Part shown: positions 1 through 5,862 of the stretch, piece by piece | How positions within the stretch are numbered: position 1 is the stretch's first letter | How the letters are laid out: each line of letters starts with the position of its first letter | NCBI GenBank assembly: GCA_021787655.1 | Contig: JAJYLM010000021.1 | Span: 1 to 20,413, forward strand | Direction: 5' to 3' | Length of the DNA: 20,413 bases | From: a bacterium | Lineage (GTDB): Bacteria; JAMCPX01 | The notes under the pieces: model-generated | Database searches by the model: none | The model's input: the letters and a program-made list of their open reading frames with translations, nothing else | Told to the model about the DNA's origin: nothing | Made by a program: the position numbers and the translations under genes

Positions 1-1029
1 CATCGTGAGATGGAGCGGTTTGAGAAGCACCGACTTATTGGGTACACTGCCGCCGCCCTTATTGAAAAATTCGACAACGGCCATGAGCCCCTTGATCGAT
101 CCGTTGTGCATGTAGTACGGCCCGACGACGTCGATCAGGCTGGGCGTTCCGAACTTGTCCATATCAGACTGCCGGTGGGTGACAAAATACCTGCCCAGGT
201 CACGGTCGATCGTGTTGAAATCCGATATGCCGGCGCCGTAGGCAAAGAAATGCCGCGCTGCCGCATTGAGTTTCTGCTCTTCACCGGTCAACTGCAGTTC
301 GGGCACGCCGAGTGCATGAAATTCGTTGTCTGTAAAATATGGCCCATAATGGCAACGGATACAGCCAGCCTTTCCCGTAAACAGCTTGAACCCGGCAAGC
401 GCCTGTTTCGAGAGCGCCTTTTTGTCACCGTTCACATAACGGTAGAAAGGGCTATCGGTAACGACGATCGTCCGTTCGAACGATGCAAGTGCCTTGGCAA
501 CCAGCTCCGGTGTAATCGTATCGGTGTTGAATACCTTCTTGAACATTGTCCTGTACCCCGGTATCTCTGAGAGTCTGGCAGTCATGTAATGCAGGTGCAT
601 GTTCATTTCGAACGGCGCGCCAATGGGACCCAGTGCCTGCTGTTCCAGGGACGACGCCCTGCCGTCCCAGAACAGGTATTTCAGGTACGCCGCGTCGATG
701 ACCGAATCAACCGCCCTCCAGTGCATGGTCGACGGGAACGAGAGCGACAGTTGTGTCGGTGACACAAACCCTGCCGCAGGGATATGACAGGTTGCACACG
801 ATATCGCACCATTGCCCGACAGCCTCGGATCAAAGAAGAGCATCTTGCCGAGTTCGATCTTTTCCGGCGTCTGCGGGTTGTCTTTGGGGACCGGCACCGG
901 GGAGGGCTTAAAGCTCGACAGGTCTCCAGCAAAAGAACGCGATGGTTGAGCAAGCATCAGAAACGTAAGCGCCATGATAATGGCCAAGGCCACGCTGAAA
1001 CTGCTTTGCAGTTTGTTTTTTTGCAACAT
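1..1029 (-). CDS. Di-haem cytochrome c peroxidase / MauG family protein (3' end outside window)
   Basis: Translating the minus strand from the ATG at 1029 gives 343 residues with no stop before the window edge. An N-terminal hydrophobic stretch (about residues 12-33) ends near a Ser-Phe-Ala-Gly site and looks like a Sec signal peptide, so the protein is probably periplasmic. Two c-type haem motifs are visible: CATCH at 78-82 and CIRCH at 223-227. Family landmarks include LGKMLFFDPRLS just before haem 1, DGRASSLEQQALGPI after it, and PYYMHNGS near the visible end, where a Met or Tyr could be the distal haem ligand. Members reduce hydrogen peroxide with electrons from small cytochromes or, in MauG, modify a partner protein. 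Peroxidase is the default reading because no partner is seen. The start is supported by AGGAGG five bases upstream and by a promoter at 1062-1090. The C-terminus is missing. Confidence 0.93.
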   Translation of the reverse strand, partial: MLQKNKLQSSFSVALAIIMALTFLMLAQPSRSFAGDLSSFKPSPVPVPKDNPQTPEKIELGKMLFFDPRLSGNGAISCATCHIPAAGFVSPTQLSLSFPSTMHWRAVDSVIDAAYLKYLFWDGRASSLEQQALGPIGAPFEMNMHLHYMTARLSEIPGYRTMFKKVFNTDTITPELVAKALASFERTIVVTDSPFYRYVNGDKKALSKQALAGFKLFTGKAGCIRCHYGPYFTDNEFHALGVPELQLTGEEQKLNAAARHFFAYGAGISDFNTIDRDLGRYFVTHRQSDMDKFGTPSLIDVVGPYYMHNGSIKGLMAVVEFFNKGGGSVPNKSVLLKPLHLTM

Positions 1030-1061
1030 GGGAACCTCCTTTATAAGGTGTTCATACCTGC

Positions 1062-1090
1062 TTGATAAGCCGGCGCCCCTTGTAAGTCAA
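1062..1090 (-). promoter_or_regulatory. Predicted sigma70 promoter of the peroxidase gene
   Basis: On the minus strand TTGACT (1090-1085) and TATCAA (1067-1062) are 17 bp apart. The predicted start near 1055 gives a leader of about 26 nt that contains the AGGAGG ribosome site at 1035-1040. This is inferred from motif match only. Confidence 0.5.
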
Positions 1091-1100
1091 TTTTTTCTGC

Positions 1101-1784
1101 TTAAAAAGTACTTGATCCGGTCACCGGCTTTATGGCGTCTGGCGAATTGAACCCCGGAGAGTTGACCTTTGGCGAGACCGGGTAGGCTTCGAGTTCTCCG
1201 GAGGGAAAGGGCGTCAGGAACCGTTTGAGGACGGTCTTATCATGGACACCGGGGTCCAGCCAGCGTGAGAAATCGGCATGGTGGAGGATGACCGGCATCC
1301 TGTCGTGAATCTGTGCAACGAGCTCGTTTGCACCGGTCGTAACGATCGTGGAGGTACGGATCTCCCTGCCGTCGGGAGACGTCCAGGTGTTAAAGAGTCC
1401 GCAGAAAGCCATCGGCCCCCCTGTCCTGAGATGGATATAGTAGGGCACCTTCGCCCTGCCGCGCCGCTGCCATTCATAGAACCCGTCTGCCACCACGAGG
1501 CAGCGGCCCATGAGGAAGGCGTCCCTGTAAGACCGGTTCGAGTCTATGGTTTCAGCCCTTGCATTGATCATGGAATAGCCTGTCCTCGTATCCTTTGCCC
1601 AGGACGGGAGAAATCCCCACCTGCTGAGGATCAGCCTGTTCTTCTTCCCCTCATTGACCACGATGGGAATATCCCGGGCCGGTGTGACGTTGTAATCTGC
1701 CGCAACGTCGCAGGCAACATCGTCGATATCGAAGACCCGGGCGATTATCTCTATTGCCGAGTGGATGTCAAACCTGCCGCACAT
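1101..1784 (-). CDS. SRAP domain protein (YedK/HMCES type abasic-site crosslinking protein)
   Basis: The protein has 227 residues when started at the ATG at 1784, giving the N-terminus MCGRF. An upstream in-frame ATG at 1802 would add six residues and bury the cysteine. SRAP chemistry needs Cys2 free after Met removal, so 1784 is preferred. Visible active-site residues are Cys2, Asn74 (in INARAET), Glu104 (in DGFYEW) and His160 (in IHDRMP). To my knowledge these match the E. coli YedK positions closely. The family covalently traps abasic sites in single-stranded DNA as a thiazolidine adduct, shielding them from cleavage and error-prone bypass. The gene is divergent from the LexA-like repressor and one gene away from a Y-family polymerase, an association known for SRAP proteins, so SOS control through the shared operator at 1846-1861 is likely. 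There is no Shine-Dalgarno sequence. A possible -10 lies six bases upstream of the ATG. Confidence 0.95.
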   Translation of the reverse strand: MCGRFDIHSAIEIIARVFDIDDVACDVAADYNVTPARDIPIVVNEGKKNRLILSRWGFLPSWAKDTRTGYSMINARAETIDSNRSYRDAFLMGRCLVVADGFYEWQRRGRAKVPYYIHLRTGGPMAFCGLFNTWTSPDGREIRTSTIVTTGANELVAQIHDRMPVILHHADFSRWLDPGVHDKTVLKRFLTPFPSGELEAYPVSPKVNSPGFNSPDAIKPVTGSSTF

Positions 1785-1790
1785 GGAAGG

Positions 1791-1799
1791 ATCGTACCA
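1791..1799 (-). promoter_or_regulatory. Possible extended -10 element of the SRAP gene, implying a leaderless mRNA
   Basis: Minus-strand TGGTACGAT (1799-1791) fits TGn plus a 4/6 match to the -10 hexamer. It is followed by six bases (CCTTCC) and then the ATG at 1784. No convincing -35 is found at 15-17 bp. The spacing matches that of the stronger lexA and yfhO promoters in this window. Confidence 0.4.
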
Positions 1800-1824
1800 C
1801 AATCAGCGGGTTAAGAACATTCCC

Positions 1825-1852
1825 CTTGACAGCGAACGCTTGACAGCGAACG
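1825..1852 (+). repeat. Tandem 14-bp duplication containing -35 and LexA half-site
   Basis: CTTGACAGCGAACG occurs twice head to tail (1825-1838 and 1839-1852). Each copy carries a perfect -35 hexamer (TTGACA) and a CGAAC half-operator. Only the downstream copy is completed into a full palindrome and has a -10 at the right distance. The upstream copy may be a decoy half-site or a remnant of slippage. Confidence 0.85.
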
Positions 1853-1868
1853 ATCGTTCGCCTATACT
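1840..1868 (+). promoter_or_regulatory. lexA promoter, near-consensus sigma70, overlapping the SOS operator
   Basis: TTGACA (1840-1845), a 17-bp spacer and TATACT (1863-1868) make a very strong predicted promoter. The spacer is almost entirely the operator palindrome, so bound repressor would block polymerase directly. Six bases (TCCTCC) separate the -10 from the ATG at 1875, so the expected transcription start falls on the start codon. Confidence 0.8.
1846..1861. promoter_or_regulatory. SOS box (LexA operator), perfect 16-bp palindrome
   Basis: GCGAACGATCGTTCGC is its own reverse complement. The core CGAAC-N4-GTTCG matches the type of LexA box known from Bacillus and several other phyla, and differs from the E. 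coli CTGT-N8-ACAG type. It lies between the -35 and -10 of the lexA promoter and 62 bp upstream of the divergent SRAP gene, so one site could repress both. I saw no other copy of the core in the window on reading, but did not scan it exhaustively. Confidence 0.8.
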
Positions 1869-1874
1869 TCCTCC

Positions 1875-2468
1875 ATGCCAACAAGGACACCGAAAGAAGA
1901 GCTGCAGGGCCGTATCAGGGAGATCGAGCGGTTCTACCATAAGAACCGCAGGATGCCGAGCTATGCCGAGATCGGTGACCTGCTCGGGTTCCGGTCAAAA
2001 GATTCTGCCTTCAAGCTCGTCGGAAAGCTGGAAAGGCTCAAGGTCATCGTCCGGGACAAAAAAGGCAGGCTCATCCCGAAATCCCTTGCCCTGCCGGTCA
2101 AGGTGCTCGGTACGGTAGAAGCCGGGTTCCCGAGCCCTGCCGAGGAAGAGCTGATCGATACCCTGTCCCTCGATGACCTCCTGATCAAAAACCGTGAGGC
2201 GACCTTCCTCTTGAAGGTATCGGGCGATTCCATGAAGGATGCGGGCATCATGCCCGGAGATATGGTGATCGTGGACCGGGGCATGGCCGCCAAGAACGGG
2301 GATATCGTTATTGCACAGGTCGACGGTCAATGGACCATGAAGTATCTCGAAAAACGCGGAGGGTCCTTTTGCCTTGTCGCAGCCAACGCAAACTACAAGC
2401 CGATACGGCCAAAGAACGAATTGAAGATCGCCGGTGTGGTGACTGCGGTCGTCCGCAAATACCTGTAG
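1875..2468 (+). CDS. lexA: LexA/UmuD-like SOS repressor, S24 autoprotease
   Basis: The protein has 197 residues. The N-terminal region (about 8-72) is a LexA-type winged helix (MPSYAEIGDLLGFRSKDSAF). The C-terminal region (about 74-197) is an S24 peptidase with the Ala83-Gly84 cleavage bond, Ser119 (SGDSM) and Lys156 (TMKYL). The latter two have the same numbers as in E. coli LexA. The segment after the cleavage site, GFPSPAEEELID, is typical of UmuD rather than canonical LexA, so this may be a repressor with a UmuD-like protease half. Such proteins bind SOS boxes and self-cleave on RecA filaments. If the cleaved half also serves the polymerase encoded next, it would combine LexA and UmuD roles; this is inference. 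The start is fixed by the -10 six bases upstream and by alignment to LexA N-termini. No Shine-Dalgarno site is present. Confidence 0.93.
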   Translation: MPTRTPKEELQGRIREIERFYHKNRRMPSYAEIGDLLGFRSKDSAFKLVGKLERLKVIVRDKKGRLIPKSLALPVKVLGTVEAGFPSPAEEELIDTLSLDDLLIKNREATFLLKVSGDSMKDAGIMPGDMVIVDRGMAAKNGDIVIAQVDGQWTMKYLEKRGGSFCLVAANANYKPIRPKNELKIAGVVTAVVRKYL

Positions 2469-2495
2469 CCCGAAGTAACTTAATGTACATTCATC

Positions 2496-2579
2496 GAAAA
2501 ATCCTCCTTATTCCCCCTTTTCCAAAGGGGGAGACTTCATACGGCCCTCTTTGAAAAAGAGGGGTTGGGGAGATTTTTC
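2496..2579. repeat. Palindromic twin-hairpin repeat (MITE/REP-like) between lexA and dinB
   Basis: The outer arms GAAAAATCCTCC and GGAGATTTTTC are near-perfect inverted repeats. Inside lie two perfect hairpins, each with an 8-bp stem and 3-nt loop: CCCCCTTT/AAAGGGGG (2513-2531) and CCCTCTTT/AAAGAGGG (2545-2563). From memory, similar purine/pyrimidine elements recur in Deltaproteobacteria and Nitrospirota genomes. It fills nearly all of the gap between lexA and dinB and ends just before the dinB ribosome site. It could weaken read-through, because the second hairpin is followed after a few bases by a short T-run. Confidence 0.75.
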
Positions 2580-2593
2580 CAAAAGGTATCCGC

Positions 2594-3907
2594 ATGGACA
2601 ATCAACCACTCACGGTTTCATCCTTTCCGCAGGCGATCATGCACGTCGACGTGGACGCCTTTTTTGCGTCCTGCGAACAGGCCATCCACCCGGAACTCAG
2701 GGGCAGGCCTGTGATAACAGGAAAAGAGCGGGGCATCGTTGCAGCCGCAAGCTACGAAGCCAAGGCGCAAGGCGTGCAGCGGGGCATGCGCCTGTTCGAG
2801 GTCAAGAAAGTCTGTCCGGATTGCATCATCCTGCCCTCGGATTACGAGACCTACAGTCTGTTTTCGATCCGCCTGTTCGAGATCGTGAGGCGCTTCTCCC
2901 CTGACGTCGAAGAGTACAGCATCGACGAGGCCTTTGTCGATCTGACCGGCCTGCGGCGCAGCTTCCACGGCTCGTATGAATCCATTGCCGCAGAGATGCG
3001 CAGGACCATAGAGACCGAGCTCGGCATCACGGTGTCCGCCGGGGTTAGCCTGAGCAAGGTCCTTGCAAAGATCGCGTCCAGGCACAACAAGCCCAACGGA
3101 CTGACCGTGATCCCCGGCAGGGAGATCCACGTGTACCTTGAAAGCCTGCCGGTGGAAAAGGTATGGGGGATTGGTCCGAACACAACCGCGTTCCTCCACA
3201 AGCACGGGATTGCCACTGCCCTGCAGTTCGCCCGGAAGGAAGAAGGCTGGGCGGACAGATACCTGTCCAAGCCGTACCGTGAGATATGGCATGAACTCAA
3301 CGGCAGGAGCGTGTATCCTGTGACCGCGCAGGCAAAAGGCACCTATCAGTCCATCAGCAAGGTGCGGACATTTACCCCTCCCTCGGCGGATGCAACGTTC
3401 GTCTTTGCCCAGCTGTCGAAGAACCTTGAAAACGCCTGTATCAAGGCCAGGAGATACCGGCTGGCAGCAGGACGGATTATCCTGTTTCTGCGCAAACAGG
3501 ACTTCACCAGCGAGGGCGTGGAGATCAAACTGAACAAGCCGAGCTCGTACCCTCTTGAGCTCATCGAGCTGCTGCGGGAAGGTTTTGGGCGCGTCTTCGA
3601 ACCGCACGGGCTTTACCGCCAGACCGGTGTGGTGCTGGCAGGGCTGGTCCCCGAGGGCAGTGTACAGTACGGCCTGTTCGACAACAGGGCACGGATAGAC
3701 AAGATGTCGAGGATATACGGGAGTCTTGATCAGCTTTCACAGAAGTACGGGAAGCACACGATACAGCATGGTGCGAGCCTGCCGGCCGGGCTCCAGGCAC
3801 AGCACGAGGGCGATCGCGGCGATGTTCCTGTGAGAAAAGCCTCCCTGATGAAAGGTGAAAACCTGCGGCAGAGGCTGGGTATGCCGATGCTGCATATCAA
3901 GATCTGA
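2594..3907 (+). CDS. dinB: Y-family translesion DNA polymerase (DinB/Pol IV type)
   Basis: The protein has 437 residues. The catalytic acidic residues are in HVDVDAFFASCE (Asp19) and YSIDEAF (Asp111, Glu112). Phe24 is the likely steric gate against ribonucleotides. The RGRPV and AASYEAKAQGV motifs place the palm and fingers with DinB rather than classical UmuC. A helix-hairpin-helix segment follows near VWGIGPNT, then the little-finger domain. QYGLF at about 358-362 fits a beta-clamp binding motif. The last roughly 50 residues are a low-conservation tail. The enzyme copies past damaged bases with low fidelity. It lies downstream of the SOS repressor in the same direction but is separated by a hairpin repeat. 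It has its own weak ribosome site (AAAAGG, seven bases before ATG 2594). A second possible start is the Met16 codon at 2639. UmuC-like annotation is the main alternative. Confidence 0.93.
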   Translation: MDNQPLTVSSFPQAIMHVDVDAFFASCEQAIHPELRGRPVITGKERGIVAAASYEAKAQGVQRGMRLFEVKKVCPDCIILPSDYETYSLFSIRLFEIVRRFSPDVEEYSIDEAFVDLTGLRRSFHGSYESIAAEMRRTIETELGITVSAGVSLSKVLAKIASRHNKPNGLTVIPGREIHVYLESLPVEKVWGIGPNTTAFLHKHGIATALQFARKEEGWADRYLSKPYREIWHELNGRSVYPVTAQAKGTYQSISKVRTFTPPSADATFVFAQLSKNLENACIKARRYRLAAGRIILFLRKQDFTSEGVEIKLNKPSSYPLELIELLREGFGRVFEPHGLYRQTGVVLAGLVPEGSVQYGLFDNRARIDKMSRIYGSLDQLSQKYGKHTIQHGASLPAGLQAQHEGDRGDVPVRKASLMKGENLRQRLGMPMLHIKI

Positions 3908-3969
3908 ACGATCAGAAACACCATCCTTGTTCCTTGTGCAGGATCCGTAAAACCCGCGCCCGCCGGTTG

Positions 3970-4737
3970 TCAGGGCTTTTTCCCGGCGTAGTCCCGGTCG
4001 TTGATCATGGCATTGACCTGCTGGGTGGGTGTGATGACAAGGTTCTCGATGTTGACGTGCCGGGGCCGGGTCGCACAGAAATGGACAGCATCCGCAACAT
4101 CGCCGGCGGTCAGGGGTTTGAGTCCCTGGTAGACCTTTTGTGCCCGCTGCGCGTCCCGGAACCGCACCTCGCTGAACTCTGTTTCGACCATGCCGGGATC
4201 AACAGAGGTGACCCGGATGTTCGTGCCGACAAGGTCCATCCGCAGGGACTTGTTCAGGGACTTTATCGCAGCCTTGGTTGCGCAGTAGACGTTGCCGCCG
4301 GGGTACGGCTCGTGGCCTGCGATCGACCCGATCGTGATGATGTGCCCGTAGCCCTGCGCCTTCATGAGGGGGATGACCGCACGGGTGATATACAGGACGC
4401 CCTTGATGTTGGTATCTATCATCTCATTCCAGTCTTCGAGGACGCCTGCGTCAAGGGGACCCAGTCCCCTGCTCAGGCCTGCGTTGTTGATCAGGATGTC
4501 GATGGGCATGAGGTCCTGCGGCAGGGACCGGATGAATGCCGTCACGCCGTCGCTGTCCCGCATGTCCACCTTTTTATAATAGATGGCAACGCCGTACAGC
4601 TTCAACCTTTCCGCCAGGCGCTCCAGCCGGTCTTCCCTCCGCGCATTGAGGATGAGGTTGCAGTGGTCCCGGGCGAATCGCTCCGCACAGGCCATGCCAA
4701 TGCCGCTCGATGCGCCGGTAATGATGACACTTCCCAT
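3970..4737 (-). CDS. Short-chain dehydrogenase/reductase (SDR, classical, YdfG-like)
   Basis: The protein has 255 residues from the ATG at 4737, chosen because GGAGG lies five bases upstream. The GTG at 4743 would touch that site. Classical SDR features are TGASSGIG (7-14) for the nucleotide, NNAG (84-87), and the tetrad Asn110, Ser138, Tyr151 and Lys155 (YCATK). Asn31-Ala-Arg-Arg at the end of beta-2 contains basic residues that suggest NADP(H). It is the last gene of the gatB-to-SDR block, 45 bp after the kinase gene and convergent with dinB. Beside an APH kinase and an ACAD, it could reduce 4-oxoacyl-CoA to 4-hydroxyacyl-CoA, as LvaD does in Pseudomonas putida. Family membership is certain but the substrate is inference. 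A serine or 3-hydroxy-acid dehydrogenase of YdfG type is the alternative. Confidence 0.93.
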   Translation of the reverse strand: MGSVIITGASSGIGMACAERFARDHCNLILNARREDRLERLAERLKLYGVAIYYKKVDMRDSDGVTAFIRSLPQDLMPIDILINNAGLSRGLGPLDAGVLEDWNEMIDTNIKGVLYITRAVIPLMKAQGYGHIITIGSIAGHEPYPGGNVYCATKAAIKSLNKSLRMDLVGTNIRVTSVDPGMVETEFSEVRFRDAQRAQKVYQGLKPLTAGDVADAVHFCATRPRHVNIENLVITPTQQVNAMINDRDYAGKKP

Positions 4738-4782
4738 AAGCACCTCCGTGCAGGAAAAAATAGAGAATATCCCCCCTGCCGC

Positions 4783-5850
4783 CTACAGGGCCGAACTCTT
4801 GATGACCCGCAGTGCAGCCTGTTCGAGCGCCTTCACGGCAAAGATCAGCAGTGCGAAGCGGTCGTCCTTCGTCTGCTTGTGATAGTACCGGTAGTAGATC
4901 TGCTGGGCAATGCCCGCGAGCCTGAACAGGCCGAAACAGTAGTAAAAGTCGAAATTCTGTATAGACATGCCGGACCGCTCTTCATACCGCCGGAGCAGTT
5001 CTGACCGCGTCATGGCACCGGGGATGTCCGTGGGCATCATGCGTATCGCCTGAAACTCAGGCGGGTCGTCTGCCTGGATCCAGTAGGCAAGCGAGCTGCC
5101 GAGGTCCATGAGCGGGTCGCCGATGGTCGCCATCTCCCAGTCAAGCACCCCGATGATCCTGAGCGGGTCATCCGGGGAAAGGACGACGTTATCGAACTTA
5201 AAATCATTGTGGATGATACAGGGCCTGTCTGTCTCGCGCGGCATCTTTTCCTGAAGCCACTGCATGACGGATTCGAAATCCGGCGCATCTTCGGTGCGCG
5301 CGTTCCTGTAGCGCTGCGACCACCCGTCGATCTGGCGCTTCACATAACCCTCGGGCCTGCCGAAGTCCGCCAGTCCGATCGTCGTGTAATCGAGCATGTG
5401 CAGCCCGAGCTGGACATCGACAAGGTTCTCGCAGAGCTTATGCGCGTCACCGGGCGTGAACACCAGGCCCGGCGGCAGGTCCCTCCTCAGGATAATGCCG
5501 CGGATACGCTCCATCACGTAGAACGGGCAGCCCATGACAGCGGCGTCGTCCGTGTAGACGAGCGGTTTCGGACAGAACGGGAAAACGGGGTTCAGCGCAT
5601 GCAGGATGGTGTACTCCCGCTTCATGTCGTGTGCTGTCTTCGCCTTGGTGCCGAACGGCGGCCGCCGCAGAACAAGCTCCGTGTCCCCTACCTTGATCAT
5701 GTAGGTGAGGTTGGAGTAGCCGCTCGGGAACTGTTCGACAACGAGGTCACCCTGCAGCCCTGGTATGTTCTGCTTCAGAAACCGCTCCACCCCCGGAATG
5801 TCGAACTGTTCCCCCTCGCGAATCTTTTTTGACTTGTCCGTCAGATCCAT
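4783..5850 (-). CDS. APH-fold phosphotransferase (ACAD10/11 kinase-domain type)
   Basis: The protein has 355 residues. The N-lobe includes GYSNLTY and LVLRRPPFG. The catalytic loop is HNDFKFDN (214-221, Asp216 the catalytic base) and the metal-binding segment is LDWEMATIGDP (Asp237), as in aminoglycoside phosphotransferase-fold kinases. To my knowledge the VLRRPP variant is typical of the subfamily that includes the N-terminal half of mammalian ACAD10/ACAD11 and Pseudomonas LvaA. These phosphorylate the 4-hydroxyl of 4-hydroxyacyl-CoA. Antibiotic resistance is unlikely. The gene starts 12 bp after the acyl-CoA dehydrogenase stop, has no strong ribosome site, and is probably translated by coupling. 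The pairing with an ACAD gene mirrors the fused human proteins and is the best clue to function. No LvaB-like small partner is seen. Confidence 0.92.
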   Translation of the reverse strand: MDLTDKSKKIREGEQFDIPGVERFLKQNIPGLQGDLVVEQFPSGYSNLTYMIKVGDTELVLRRPPFGTKAKTAHDMKREYTILHALNPVFPFCPKPLVYTDDAAVMGCPFYVMERIRGIILRRDLPPGLVFTPGDAHKLCENLVDVQLGLHMLDYTTIGLADFGRPEGYVKRQIDGWSQRYRNARTEDAPDFESVMQWLQEKMPRETDRPCIIHNDFKFDNVVLSPDDPLRIIGVLDWEMATIGDPLMDLGSSLAYWIQADDPPEFQAIRMMPTDIPGAMTRSELLRRYEERSGMSIQNFDFYYCFGLFRLAGIAQQIYYRYYHKQTKDDRFALLIFAVKALEQAALRVIKSSAL

Positions 5851-5862
5851 GACCGCGGCACC

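Noticed and set aside
2482..2491. Palindrome AATGTACATT upstream of dinB as a second LexA operator
   Set aside because: It lacks the GAAC-N4-GTTC core of the 1846-1861 site and has no nearby promoter elements. A 10-bp AT-rich palindrome is weak evidence.
2618..3607. Minus-strand open frame (about 329 codons) opposite dinB
   Set aside because: It is fully antisense to a polymerase gene with intact catalytic motifs and shows no domain or ribosome site of note.
3934..5004. Long plus-strand open frame (about 356 codons) opposite the SDR and kinase genes
   Set aside because: The opposite strand encodes clear SDR and APH proteins. This frame has no recognisable domain, and such antisense frames are expected in GC-rich DNA with third-position bias.
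4783..5850. Aminoglycoside resistance gene
   Set aside because: The fold is shared with resistance kinases, but the VLRRPP segment and the adjacent ACAD gene point to the ACAD10/11-type subfamily.
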